Shown: positions 30,424-39,395 of the stretch, one piece after another
How the letters are laid out: every line of letters begins with the position of its first letter
Numbering within the stretch: position 1 is the first letter of the stretch
Assembly (NCBI GenBank): GCA_028713915.1
Contig: JAQTNK010000010.1
Location: forward strand, 1-64,000
Direction of reading: 5' to 3'
Source of the DNA: Rhodocyclaceae bacterium
Lineage (GTDB): Bacteria; Pseudomonadota; Gammaproteobacteria; Burkholderiales; Rhodocyclaceae
DNA: 64,000 bases
Position numbers and translations under genes: made by a program
The notes under the pieces: generated by a model
The model's input: only the letters and a program-made list of their open reading frames with translations
What the model was told of the DNA's origin: nothing
Databases searched by the model: none

Positions 30424-30843
30424 ATGCACGACCGGCATCATCGTCACGGCGGCTTCACGCTGTTGGAACTTCTGGTCGTCATGGTCATCATTGGCCTGCT
30501 GGCTGGTTATGTCGCCCCGCGCTACTTCGCCCAAGTCGGCAAGTCGGAAGTTAAGATCGCCCGTGCCCAGATCGACGCCTTCGAAAAAGCTCTCGAAGCC
30601 TACCGCTTAGACGTCGGCCACTATCCGACGACCGAACAAGGCCTGGTCGCACTGATGCAGCAACCTCCGGGCTTCGCCAAATGGCAAGGCCCCTATCTCA
30701 AGAAGGCCGTCCCTCCCGATCCCTGGGGCAACGTCTATTTTTACAAGCAGCCCGGCGAACACGGCGACTACGACATCCTCTCCTATGGTCGCGACGGCAA
30801 GCCCGGCGGCCAGGGTGAGGATGCAGACATAGGAAATTGGTAG
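30424..30843 (+). CDS. Major pseudopilin, GspG-like
   Basis: 139 residues from the ATG after GGAGGAGG; an upstream extension in the frame is rejected. The short basic leader MHDRHHRHGG precedes FTLLELLVVMVIIGLLA, the class III signal cleaved and N-methylated by prepilin peptidase, with Glu5 present. The soluble part has the GspG hallmarks LDVGHYPTTEQGLVAL and a C-terminal calcium-loop region SYGRDGKPGGQGEDADIGNW. It is the first gene of the secretion-like operon. Confidence 0.93.
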   Translation: MHDRHHRHGGFTLLELLVVMVIIGLLAGYVAPRYFAQVGKSEVKIARAQIDAFEKALEAYRLDVGHYPTTEQGLVALMQQPPGFAKWQGPYLKKAVPPDPWGNVYFYKQPGEHGDYDILSYGRDGKPGGQGEDADIGNW

Positions 30844-30876
30844 CGGGCCGTTGTCGGCACGTCAACCGCTTGTGCG

Positions 30877-32073
30877 ATGCACTTCAACCTCAAGGCTTAC
30901 CGTGAATCCGACGGCGTGACCATGCTGGCGCTCGACGCAGCCGACCTTCCGTCGGCGCGTCGCCAAGCCGAAGCGCTAGGCTATCGGGTTCTCTCCGTAC
31001 GCGCGGCTTGCCGCTGGTCGCTGCAGCGGCTGCTGGTAGGACAGGGAATTTCTGTGCCGCTGTTCGGGCAGGAACTCCTGGCATTGCTCGATGCCGGGAT
31101 GAATCTCATGGAGGCCGTCGCCATCCTTGCGAACAAGGCCACGCACGCCGAGGCTAGGCGGGTGCTCAACGAACTGCACCGACTGGTCGGCGAAGGCCGC
31201 ACCTTCTCGCGGGCCCTTGAATCCGTGCCCGGCGCGTTTCCGCTACTGTTCATCGCCACCGTGCGTGCGTCCGAGCGCACCGCCAACCTTCCGGAAGCGC
31301 TGCGCCGCTATCTCGCTTACCAGCGCCAGCTCAATAGCCTGCGCGACCGCGTCGTGGCAGCCTCGGTCTATCCGCTGCTCTTGATCGGCGTCGGAGTGCT
31401 CGTTATCTTGTTCCTGCTTGCCTATGTCGTGCCGCGCTTCGCCAAGGTCTATGAAGATATCGGCGAAGCGCATGTGCCGCTGCTCTCGCGGCTGCTAATG
31501 CACTGGGGCAAAGCCGCCGGCGACCATGCTGCCGTTTTAGGTGGTGGACTGCTCGCCCTTGGCGGCGGATTCATATATGCACTGACGCGCCGCGACATTC
31601 GCGCCGCCCTCGAGCGCCAGTTCTGGCGCCTGCCTGCGGTCGGCGAACAACTGCGCATCTATCAACTGGCGCGCTTCACTCGCACGATCGCCATGCTGCT
31701 CAAGGGTGGCATGCCGCTCGTCTCGGCGTTCGATATGACCGGTGAACTGCTGCGCCAGCCGGCGCTGCAATCAGGCCTGGATGCCGCCCGCCAGGCGATT
31801 CAAGAAGGCCGCACCATATCGGACGCCTTCGGCGCCAATGGCCTTGCCACCGACGTAGGCATGCGGCTTCTCGTCGTCGGCGAGCGCAGTGGTGAGTTGG
31901 GCGAAACCATGGAGCGCATCGCAAGCTTCTACGACGATGAGATCGCCCGCAGCATCGAATGGCTTTCCCGTCTGTTTGAGCCGGCCTTGATGCTCGGCAT
32001 CGGTTTGCTGATTGGAGGCATCGTCATCCTCATGTATCTGCCGATCTTCGAACTCGCGAGCAGCATCCAATGA
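30877..32073 (+). CDS. Type II secretion/pilus inner-membrane platform protein, GspF-like
   Basis: 398 residues. It has two T2SF domains (about 60-185 and 260-385), each followed by hydrophobic segments (VYPLLLIGVGVLVILFLLAYVVPRF; LMLGIGLLIGGIVILMYLPIF). Hallmarks include FSRALESVPGAFP and the GERSGELGETMERIASFYDDE motif. It anchors the assembly ATPase and the pseudopilus base. The stop overlaps the ATPase start (ATGA). Confidence 0.93.
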   Translation: MHFNLKAYRESDGVTMLALDAADLPSARRQAEALGYRVLSVRAACRWSLQRLLVGQGISVPLFGQELLALLDAGMNLMEAVAILANKATHAEARRVLNELHRLVGEGRTFSRALESVPGAFPLLFIATVRASERTANLPEALRRYLAYQRQLNSLRDRVVAASVYPLLLIGVGVLVILFLLAYVVPRFAKVYEDIGEAHVPLLSRLLMHWGKAAGDHAAVLGGGLLALGGGFIYALTRRDIRAALERQFWRLPAVGEQLRIYQLARFTRTIAMLLKGGMPLVSAFDMTGELLRQPALQSGLDAARQAIQEGRTISDAFGANGLATDVGMRLLVVGERSGELGETMERIASFYDDEIARSIEWLSRLFEPALMLGIGLLIGGIVILMYLPIFELASSIQ

Positions 32074-33767
32074 ACGCGCCAAAGGAGATGCACGAGGCGA
32101 TCCCGGCGGCCCTGCTGGCCGAGGTAAACGGCGCTGCCCGCGCCGCGAATCGCCCGCTATGGGAGATGCTCGAGGAGCGCCTGTCCGCACCGCCCACCAC
32201 TTGCGTCGCGCGCCTGGGCGCGACGTTGCGCATGGATGCGTTGGACATGGCAGCACTGCATCGGCTCGAACCGGATTTTGCGGCGCTTCCCTACACCGAA
32301 GCCGTGCGCCGCAAATGCCTGGTCACTCGCGATCGCAATAATCCCCAGGCAGGCCCCGTCTGCGTGCTCACCGACCCGTTCGACTTGGCGCTGCAGACCT
32401 GGCTGGAAACCCGACTGAGCGAAGCCCCGGAATGGCGCGTCGCGCACCCCGCGGACCTAGTCGCCTATTTCGCCATCTATGAGGAGAAGCAGCGTGCCAT
32501 GGACGGTGCGCTGCCGGCGATCGGCGAGGATGCGTCGCTCGACGCCGTCACCAACGACCTGTCCTTGGCGTCCATTGCCCAGGACGCGAGCCCCATCGTG
32601 CGGCTCATCAACTCCACGGTCTTCGATGCCATGAAGGCCGCGGCGAGCGATATACACGTGGAGACGACGGGGCAGGGGCTGGTCGTCAAGTACCGCATCG
32701 ACGGCGTGCTCACCCAGGTCGCTGAGGTGGCCGGGCGAGAGACGGCCGAGCAGGCGGTCTCGCGCATCAAGGTGATGGCGGAACTGGACATTGCCGAACG
32801 GAGAGTCCCGCAGGACGGGCGTTTCAAGCTCTCGGTCAAGGGGCGCGAAATTGATTTCCGGGTATCGGTCATGCCCAGCCTCTTCGGCGAAGATGTCGTC
32901 GTTCGCATTCTCGACAAGCGCTCGCTGGGCGACCAGGTCCTGGGCTTGCGCCTCGAGCGCCTCGGTTTTGATGGCGACACGCTGGGTCGCGTGCGCCGAC
33001 TCGCGAGCGAGCCCTACGGCATGCTGCTCGTCACCGGCCCAACGGGTAGCGGCAAGACGACCACGCTCTACGCCGCGCTTACCGAGATCAACCACGGCCA
33101 GGACAAGATCGTCACCATCGAGGACCCCGTCGAGTACCAGTTGCCGGGCATCCTGCAGATACCGGTTAACGAGAAGAAAGGCCTCACCTTTGCCCGCGGT
33201 TTGCGCTCGATCCTTCGCCACGACCCGGACAAGATTCTCATCGGCGAAATCCGCGATCCCGAAACCGCCCAGATCGCCATCCAGTCGGCGCTGACCGGCC
33301 ACCTTGTCTTCACGAGCGTCCATGCCAACAACGTCTTCGACGTGCTGGGCCGTTTCCTGCACATGGGCGTGGACACCTACAGCTTCGTCTCGGCACTGAA
33401 TGGCGTGCTGGCCCAGCGGCTGATGCGCGTGATCTGTCCCGAATGCGGCGCACCGCATGTACTGACGGAAGCCGAACTGGTCGAAAGCGGACTTACCGCT
33501 GTCGAGGCCGGTCGCATGGACTTGCGCCGCGGCCTTGGCTGCGGGCATTGCCGCGGCACGGGCTACAAGGGACGCCGCGCGATCGGCGAGCTTCTGCGGC
33601 TCAACGACGAGTTGCGCGAAATGATCGTTGCCCGTGCGCCGATCCGCGCAATCAGGGAATCGGCGCGCGCTCACGGCACCCGCTTCCTGCGCGAGTCGGC
33701 CATGGCATTGGCGACCAGCGGACAAACCACGTTGGAAGAGGTCAACCGTGTCACTTTTGCGGACTGA
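32070..33767 (+). CDS. Type II secretion/pilus assembly ATPase, GspE-like
   Basis: 565 residues. After an N-terminal GspE domain come the Walker A GPTGSGKT (residues 323-330), the Asp/His boxes around TIEDPVEYQLPG, Walker B LIGEIRDPETA and HLVFTSVHANN. A zinc tetracysteine is formed by CPEC and CGHC in the C-terminal quarter. This hexameric ATPase powers pseudopilus extension. It is coupled at both ends to its neighbours, and the next gene starts inside its last 20 bases. Confidence 0.95.
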   Translation: MNAPKEMHEAIPAALLAEVNGAARAANRPLWEMLEERLSAPPTTCVARLGATLRMDALDMAALHRLEPDFAALPYTEAVRRKCLVTRDRNNPQAGPVCVLTDPFDLALQTWLETRLSEAPEWRVAHPADLVAYFAIYEEKQRAMDGALPAIGEDASLDAVTNDLSLASIAQDASPIVRLINSTVFDAMKAAASDIHVETTGQGLVVKYRIDGVLTQVAEVAGRETAEQAVSRIKVMAELDIAERRVPQDGRFKLSVKGREIDFRVSVMPSLFGEDVVVRILDKRSLGDQVLGLRLERLGFDGDTLGRVRRLASEPYGMLLVTGPTGSGKTTTLYAALTEINHGQDKIVTIEDPVEYQLPGILQIPVNEKKGLTFARGLRSILRHDPDKILIGEIRDPETAQIAIQSALTGHLVFTSVHANNVFDVLGRFLHMGVDTYSFVSALNGVLAQRLMRVICPECGAPHVLTEAELVESGLTAVEAGRMDLRRGLGCGHCRGTGYKGRRAIGELLRLNDELREMIVARAPIRAIRESARAHGTRFLRESAMALATSGQTTLEEVNRVTFAD

Positions 33768-34551
33768 CCGCTTCTGCATTGCCATGACGCCCACGAAGAT
33801 GGCCGTGGCGCGACTCGGCAAAGGACGCGAAGGCGAGGGGCTGGGCGCCGTTGGCGTTTCGCCGCAGACTAGTAGCGCGCTCTGGCAGGCTCCACTGGCG
33901 GCATTGGAGCGGTGGCTGTCCGACGCCAAGCTGCGCCGAGCCGCAGCCAGCTTGGTGCTCTCCAACCGATTCGTGCGCTTTGCTCTAGTTCCATGGAGTG
34001 GAGTCCCGGCGCGGCCGGATGAAGAAGCGGAATTGGCCTTGGCGTGCTTCGAGCCGCGCTACGGCGACATGACGGGCTGGACCGTGCAGATGGAAGCGAG
34101 CGCCTATCGTGCTCCGCGCATCGCCTGTGCCATCGAAACCGAATTCCTCGGCGCGGCGCAGCAGGTGTTTGGCAAGCATCGCCTGTTGTGCGCGGCCGTC
34201 CGGCCTGCCTTCGTTGCGGGCTGGAATCGGCATCAGCGTGGATTGAAGCATGCGAAATTGCGTGACGACGGACTTTTTGCGATGGCGGAATCCGAGACGC
34301 TCGTCATGGCGTCTTGTCGGGCTGGCGTCTGGCACAGCGTGCGCTCGGTAGCCCTTCGCCGGGGTCAGCGGGACGTCTGGAAGCTGCTCGACAGGGAGAA
34401 GTTGCTGCAAGGCTATAGCGAGGCGCTGCCCACGTGGCTCGCGGTGCCTGGCCAAGCAACCCGCCCCAACGGGGATGGCGCGACAGCCACGGGTACAAGT
34501 TCCATGATGGATGCCGCCCAGGTGCTCGCGGGTTGGGGGCTGGCTCGGTGA
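33748..34551 (+). CDS. GspL/PilM-like cytoplasmic assembly protein
   Basis: 267 residues from a GTG (protein starts with SLLRTDRFCIAMTP) that has GGAAGAGG just upstream, inside the end of the ATPase gene; an ATG 12 codons later is the alternative. The N-terminal strand pattern IAMTPTKMAVARLG resembles actin-like PilM/GspL folds. Assignment rests on this and on its position between the ATPase and a PilN-like gene; similarity is weak, so the family call is moderate. Confidence 0.65.
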   Translation: MSLLRTDRFCIAMTPTKMAVARLGKGREGEGLGAVGVSPQTSSALWQAPLAALERWLSDAKLRRAAASLVLSNRFVRFALVPWSGVPARPDEEAELALACFEPRYGDMTGWTVQMEASAYRAPRIACAIETEFLGAAQQVFGKHRLLCAAVRPAFVAGWNRHQRGLKHAKLRDDGLFAMAESETLVMASCRAGVWHSVRSVALRRGQRDVWKLLDREKLLQGYSEALPTWLAVPGQATRPNGDGATATGTSSMMDAAQVLAGWGLAR

Positions 34552-34556
34552 GAGCC

Positions 34557-35186
34557 ATGGACATCGACTTTCGCTGGCAACGTCGCTCGCGCAAGCGGTT
34601 TGTCGGCATCGCGATCTTTGCGCTGGCGATCGCTTTGGTGGTGGCGCAAGCGTGGATATTTTTCGCGTTGCGTGCCGAAGCGGATACGTGCCAATCCGAT
34701 CGGCATCGTCTGGATCGACTCGCCGCTACGCAGCGTGCGCAGGAGTCACTCGAAGCGCGCGAACGGCTGCAGGCAGAACTGCGTCTTGCCAACCGAATCA
34801 TCGACAAGCTCGATACCCCGTGGGACGCCCTGTTTGGCACCATCGAGTCTGCCGGCGGCGAACAGGTCATTCTTCTGGGCGTCGACCCCGATGCCGAGCA
34901 GCGGGATGTGCGTCTCACCGGGGAAGCCAAGGATATGTCGGCCGTGCTCGGCTATCTCCGCGATCTGCGTCGCGCGCCGGCGCTCAAGAGCGTCTATCTG
35001 ACCGGCCACCAGATCAACCTTCAGGATCCGCAGCGGCCGGTCCGCTTCGCAATCGATGCCCACTGGGTCGAGGTGCCGCCGGCGCCGAAGGAATCCCAAG
35101 CGGCAGCGGCCGCCAAGGAAGCCGTTGGCCCGCCGGTCGCGACGAAACCGTCAGATAGTCCAGCGATGCCGGGAGAGGAACCATGA
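34557..35186 (+). CDS. PilN-like inner-membrane assembly protein
   Basis: 209 residues from ATG (an in-frame GTG at 34548, overlapping the previous stop, is possible). A basic cytoplasmic start (RWQRRSRKR) leads into one membrane helix (FVGIAIFALAIALVVAQAWIFF), then a coiled-coil region and a ferredoxin-like domain (LGVDPDAEQRDVRLTGEAKDM), as in PilN. The tail is Pro/Ala-rich. It should bridge the cytoplasmic and periplasmic parts of the machine. Confidence 0.75.
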   Translation: MDIDFRWQRRSRKRFVGIAIFALAIALVVAQAWIFFALRAEADTCQSDRHRLDRLAATQRAQESLEARERLQAELRLANRIIDKLDTPWDALFGTIESAGGEQVILLGVDPDAEQRDVRLTGEAKDMSAVLGYLRDLRRAPALKSVYLTGHQINLQDPQRPVRFAIDAHWVEVPPAPKESQAAAAAKEAVGPPVATKPSDSPAMPGEEP

Positions 35187-35731
35187 ACGGCCGCATCACC
35201 TGGGAAGCCAGGCGCCTGATGCGCGAGGTCGGCTGGCCCGGCATTGCCGGCGTGGGATTGATGCTCTGCGTCATCGTCTTCCGCGTCGAGGGCATGCTTC
35301 CGCTGCGCGAACAGGTGACGCAGCTGCAGCGCGACGCCGACGTCTTGCGCGCCAAGCTGGCGGCGCGCCGGACAAGCTCCCAAGCCGTCAATCCGGCGAA
35401 TCAGCTTTCGCAGTTCTACGAATTCTTCCCCGACGGCAACGCGATGGCCGATACGCTGGAGCGCCTGCAGGCCACCGCCGCCGCGGAGAATCTGACGCTC
35501 GAACAGGGCAAGTATCGGCTAGCGTCCGAAACGATCGGACAACTCGCGCGCTACGACATAGTCCTGCCGGTGAAAGGAGCGTACCCGCGGGTGAGGCGTT
35601 TCATCGCCCGTGCCCTGCGCGAGAATCCCAGTCTCGCGCTCGAAGGGGTGAGCTTCGGACGGCAGGCAGCCATCACCATCGGCGTCGATGCGCAGGTGCG
35701 GATGATCTTGTACCTGAAGGACGTCCAATGA
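35183..35731 (+). CDS. PilO/GspM-like inner-membrane assembly protein
   Basis: 182 residues, start ATG overlapping the previous stop. One N-terminal membrane helix (WPGIAGVGLMLCVIVFRV) and a coiled coil (PLREQVTQLQRDADVLRAKL) precede a small alpha/beta domain with YDIVLPVKGAYPRVRRFI. This is the PilO/GspM layout. It is coupled by ATGA to the PilP-like gene. Confidence 0.78.
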   Translation: MNGRITWEARRLMREVGWPGIAGVGLMLCVIVFRVEGMLPLREQVTQLQRDADVLRAKLAARRTSSQAVNPANQLSQFYEFFPDGNAMADTLERLQATAAAENLTLEQGKYRLASETIGQLARYDIVLPVKGAYPRVRRFIARALRENPSLALEGVSFGRQAAITIGVDAQVRMILYLKDVQ

Positions 35732-36237
35732 AGCCGACTACCGGGCGCCGTCCGTTGCTCGCCGTCGCGCTGGTGGCGAGTTTTGCGGCGGTGTTCTGGG
35801 TACGTGGCGACGAAGGGGACGCCGCGGATACCGTTGCTGCTGCGGCACAAACGCCGGCGAACTCTGCATCGGAGGCGTCGGCGCCGTCGCCGACTGCGCT
35901 GGCGCTGGCGCGGCTCGGGCGCCGTTCGCCGGCCGACGCCGATGCCGATCCGTTCCAAGCCAAGACTTGGTACGTTGCGCCACCGCCACCGCCGCCGGCG
36001 CCACCACCGAAATCCAGCGCGCCGCCGCTGCCGTTCCTATATGTCGGCAAGTTCGAGGAAGTCGCCGGCGGCAAGCTCGTGATCTATCTCGCCAGGGGTG
36101 ACGAGTCCTTTGCCGTTTCTCCCGGCGACAAGTTCGACCACGATTATCAGTTCGAAGGCATCGAGCGGGGCCAGATAGTCATCGTTTATCTGCCCCTTTC
36201 CATCAAGCAACGCCTGTCCGTTGGAGCACCCGATTGA
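35728..36237 (+). CDS. PilP/GspC-like periplasmic linker protein
   Basis: 169 residues from the ATG reading MKPTTGRRPLLAVAL; the open frame upstream is a shadow. One membrane anchor (LLAVALVASFAAVFWV) and a long Ala/Pro linker (VAPPPPPPAPPPK) are followed by a small beta domain (LPFLYVGKFEEVAGGKLVIYL ... FAVSPGDKFDHDYQFEGI), the homology region that contacts the secretin in GspC and PilP. Its stop overlaps the TTG start of the secretin gene. Confidence 0.75.
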   Translation: MKPTTGRRPLLAVALVASFAAVFWVRGDEGDAADTVAAAAQTPANSASEASAPSPTALALARLGRRSPADADADPFQAKTWYVAPPPPPPAPPPKSSAPPLPFLYVGKFEEVAGGKLVIYLARGDESFAVSPGDKFDHDYQFEGIERGQIVIVYLPLSIKQRLSVGAPD

Positions 36238-38501
36238 TTTTCCGTCGCCTCGCGATTCTGTATCTGGTGCTCACGCTGGCTGGATGCGGAGCTATGGCCA
36301 GCCATCGCGAAGGCCTCGATCTGAGCGCAGAAGGCAAGACGGAGGAAGGGCTGGCGGCGCTGGCCAAAGCCGTTGAAGGCGAGCCGACCAATGCCGAGTA
36401 CCGCAAGGATCTCTACATGCGGCGCGCCGCTTTCCTGGATCGTGCACTCTCGCAGGCACAGAGCCTGCGCGCAGCAGACAAGACGATGGACGCCGAGGCC
36501 ATTTACCAACGCGTGCTGGCGATCGATCCCGACAACATTCGCGCGAAGACCGGCCTGAACGATCTGACGCGGGACAAGCGCCACGCCGAGATCGTCGCCG
36601 CCGCCAAAGCGTCCCTGAAGGCTGGCGATCTCGACAAAGCGGCACAATTGCTGCGGCCCGTGCTCGCCGAGAACCCGACGAGCCGCGGCGCGGCCGACGT
36701 CATGCGCAAAGTCGACGAACTGCAGGTGAAGCGCCAGTCGGTGCAGCCGACATTGCGCAGCACGTATTCGAAACCGATCAACCTGGAGTTCCGCGATGCC
36801 AACGTGCGAATCGTCTTCGAAGGGCTGGCGCACACCACGGGCATCAACTTCATCCTCGACAAGGATGTGCGCCCGGATCTGCGTACCACGATCTTCCTGA
36901 AGAACGCCTCGATCGACGATGCCATCGATCTCATCCTGCAGACCAGCCAGTTGCAGCGCAAGGTGCTCAACAGCAACACGGTCCTCGTCTATTCGAATTC
37001 GCCGGAAAAGATCAATGACTACCAAGACCTGATGGTCAAGGCGTTTTACCTGCAGAATGCCGATGCCAAGCAGGTGCAGACGACGATCAAGACGATGCTC
37101 AAGACCAAGGACACGATCATCGACGAGAAGCTCAACCTGCTGGTCATGCGCGACACGCCCGACGCAATCCGGCTCGCCGAGAAACTGGTGGCCATGCATG
37201 ACATCGCCGAGCCGGAAGTGATGCTCGATGTGGAAGTGCTTGAAATTGCCCGCTCGCGCCTGATCAATCTGGGTATCCAATGGCCCAACCAGCTGACGCT
37301 GACGCCGCTGGCAACCGCCACCGGCACCGGCCTGACGGCAATCGATTTGAAGACGCTCAACGCCACGAAGCTGGGCGCATCCATCGGCGGGGTTGCCATC
37401 AACGCTCGCAAGGACGACACCGACACGAATCTGCTTACCAACCCGCGCATTCGCGTACGCAATCGTGAGAAGGCGAAGATCCTGATCGGCGACAAGGTTC
37501 CCGTCGTAACGGCGACGACCACCGCGACCGGAATTGTTTCCGACAGCGTTCAGTACGTCGACGTAGGTCTCAAACTCGACGTTGAGCCCGACATCCATCT
37601 GCAGGACGAGGTGGCGATTAAGGTTGGCCTCGAGGTGAGTTCCATCGCCAAGCAGATCACGACGCCAAACGGTACGCTCGCATACCAGATCGGCACGCGC
37701 AACGCCAATACCGTACTGCGACTGAAGGACGGCGAAACGCAAATTCTCGCCGGTTTGATCAGCGACCAGGATGCCGCCACCGGCAGCGGTATTCCGGGGC
37801 TCTCCGACCTGCCAATCCTCGGGCGACTATTCGGGAGTCGGCAGAACAGCCGCGACAAGTCAGAAATCGTGCTCTCGATCACGCCACACGTGGTTCGCAA
37901 TATCGTCCTTCCCGACGCTCCGGCGGCGGAGTTTTGGTCGGGAACGGAGTCGGCGCTGCGCACGAAAGCGCTGACGCTGCCGCCGATGAAACCGCCTGCA
38001 GCGGCCGAGCCGGGGGTGGGCACCGGCGCGCCGGAGGCCAATGCAGCCGATTCAAACGACAGTCAGCCGCGTGGAGCGGCGAAGGTGGTGAATCTGACCT
38101 GGACGGGGCCGGCGCAGGTCAAGGTGGGTGAGACTTTTAAATTGGGACTGCGGCTCAAGTCCGACGGATCGGTAAGAAGTCTGCCGTTCCAGGCATCGTT
38201 CGATCCGGTAGCCTTTCAGGCAATTGAGGTCGTCGAGGGCGAGTTCTTCAAGCGGGATGGCGGGACGACGAGTTTTTCCAGCAACATCGAGCCGGCGAGC
38301 GGCAAGGTATTTGTGAGCGTAACGCGGTCCGACCTGGATGGCGCGGTCGGCGACAATACGGTCGCGGTCGTGACCTTGCGCGCACTGACGGCCAAGGCGC
38401 CGGCGGAGGTGAAGCTCCTGTCGGCCGCGCCCATCGTGCAGGACGAGAAATCGCCGGCAGCGCTGCTGCCGGCGCCTTATGTCGTTACCATCAATCCCTG
38501 A
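36234..38501 (+). CDS. Outer-membrane secretin with N-terminal TPR and C-terminal cohesin-like domain
   Basis: 755 residues with a TTG start (TTGA overlap). The lipoprotein signal has its Cys at residue 18 (LTLAGCG). TPR-like repeats occupy about 30-165, secretin N-domains about 180-320, and the beta-barrel secretin domain about 330-590 (VPVVTATTTATG, ETQILAGLISDQD, SDLPILGRLFGS, SEIVLSITPHVVR). A linker leads to a cohesin-like beta domain at about 625-755 (LTWTGPAQVKVGETFKL ... FQASFDPVAFQAIEVVEGEFF). The last domain is not found in ordinary GspD. Confidence 0.9.
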   Translation: MIFRRLAILYLVLTLAGCGAMASHREGLDLSAEGKTEEGLAALAKAVEGEPTNAEYRKDLYMRRAAFLDRALSQAQSLRAADKTMDAEAIYQRVLAIDPDNIRAKTGLNDLTRDKRHAEIVAAAKASLKAGDLDKAAQLLRPVLAENPTSRGAADVMRKVDELQVKRQSVQPTLRSTYSKPINLEFRDANVRIVFEGLAHTTGINFILDKDVRPDLRTTIFLKNASIDDAIDLILQTSQLQRKVLNSNTVLVYSNSPEKINDYQDLMVKAFYLQNADAKQVQTTIKTMLKTKDTIIDEKLNLLVMRDTPDAIRLAEKLVAMHDIAEPEVMLDVEVLEIARSRLINLGIQWPNQLTLTPLATATGTGLTAIDLKTLNATKLGASIGGVAINARKDDTDTNLLTNPRIRVRNREKAKILIGDKVPVVTATTTATGIVSDSVQYVDVGLKLDVEPDIHLQDEVAIKVGLEVSSIAKQITTPNGTLAYQIGTRNANTVLRLKDGETQILAGLISDQDAATGSGIPGLSDLPILGRLFGSRQNSRDKSEIVLSITPHVVRNIVLPDAPAAEFWSGTESALRTKALTLPPMKPPAAAEPGVGTGAPEANAADSNDSQPRGAAKVVNLTWTGPAQVKVGETFKLGLRLKSDGSVRSLPFQASFDPVAFQAIEVVEGEFFKRDGGTTSFSSNIEPASGKVFVSVTRSDLDGAVGDNTVAVVTLRALTAKAPAEVKLLSAAPIVQDEKSPAALLPAPYVVTINP

Positions 38502-38513
38502 GGCGCCACGAAG

Positions 38514-39014
38514 ATGCCGTATCATTCATCGTGCCGCTGTACCGCTTGTGTGGCTGGTTTCACCATCGTCGAATTGCTCGTGACGCTGGTCATTATCGGC
38601 ATCCTGGCGAGCGCGGTGCTCCCGATGGCAGAACTGACTGTGCATCGAGCCAGGGAGCAGGAACTGCGCGACGCGCTGCGCCAGATTCGCACGGCTCTCG
38701 ATGCTTACAAGCGCGCCGGGGACGAGGGCCATATCGAGCGCAAGGTCGATGAATCCGGCTATCCGCATACCCTGGATGACCTGACCAAGGGCGTCGTGGA
38801 CGCAAAAAACCCCAGCGGCTTGCCGTTGCGCTTCTTGCGCACGATTCCGCGCGATCCGTTCGCGCCCGATGACGACATCTCCGCCGCAAAGTCATGGGGG
38901 CTGCGCAGCTATGCATCGAGCCACGAAGATCCCAAAGTTGGGCGCGACGTCTTTGATGTCTATTCCGCCGCGCCGGGGGCCGGGCTCAACGGCGTGCGGT
39001 ATCGGGATTGGTGA
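38514..39014 (+). CDS. Pseudopilin with cysteine-rich leader
   Basis: 166 residues. The leader MPYHSSCRCTACVAG precedes FTIVELLVTLVIIGILASAVLP, a class III signal with Glu5. The soluble part (ALRQIRTALDAYKRAGDEG, LRTIPRDPFAPD) resembles GspG/GspH-like pseudopilins and ends in RYRDW, nearly the same ending as the next gene (AYRDW). It follows the secretin by 12 bases and shares one base with the next start. Confidence 0.88.
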   Translation: MPYHSSCRCTACVAGFTIVELLVTLVIIGILASAVLPMAELTVHRAREQELRDALRQIRTALDAYKRAGDEGHIERKVDESGYPHTLDDLTKGVVDAKNPSGLPLRFLRTIPRDPFAPDDDISAAKSWGLRSYASSHEDPKVGRDVFDVYSAAPGAGLNGVRYRDW

Positions 39015-39391
39015 TGAACCTCAGGGCTCGTGGCTTTACGCTCGTCGAACTGCTGGTGGTGCTGGCCATCATCGCGACGCTGATGACCCTGGTGGCGCCG
39101 CGCTACACGGGAAGTGTCGACAAAGCCAAGGAAGCCGTCCTGCACGAAGACCTCGCGACCCTGCGTCAAGCCATCGATAAGCACTTCGCCGACACCGGCA
39201 AGTATCCCGCTTCGCTGAATGACCTGTTGGCAAAGCGCTACATCCGGCGGCTTCCCGTCGATCCGGTCACCGATAGCGCGATGACATGGATTCTGGTGCC
39301 GCCGGACGATCCGCAAATGGGGGCTGTCTTCGACGTGAAGAGCGGCGCGCCCGGCAGGAGCCGTGACGGATCGGCCTATCGGGATTGGTGA
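39014..39391 (+). CDS. Pseudopilin, short
   Basis: 125 residues from the ATG in a TGATG overlap with the preceding gene (TTG and GTG codons just before it are less likely). Leader MNLRARG, then FTLVELLVVLAIIATLMTLVAP with Glu5. The soluble part is HFADTGKYPASLNDLLAKRYIRRLPVDPVT and the ending is AYRDW. It is probably a minor pseudopilin. Confidence 0.88.
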   Translation: MNLRARGFTLVELLVVLAIIATLMTLVAPRYTGSVDKAKEAVLHEDLATLRQAIDKHFADTGKYPASLNDLLAKRYIRRLPVDPVTDSAMTWILVPPDDPQMGAVFDVKSGAPGRSRDGSAYRDW

Positions 39392-39395
39392 CGGT

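Noticed and set aside
36186-37742. 518-codon open frame, minus strand, opposite the secretin gene
   Set aside because: The plus-strand secretin is unmistakable, and the antisense frame shows no motif or ribosome site.
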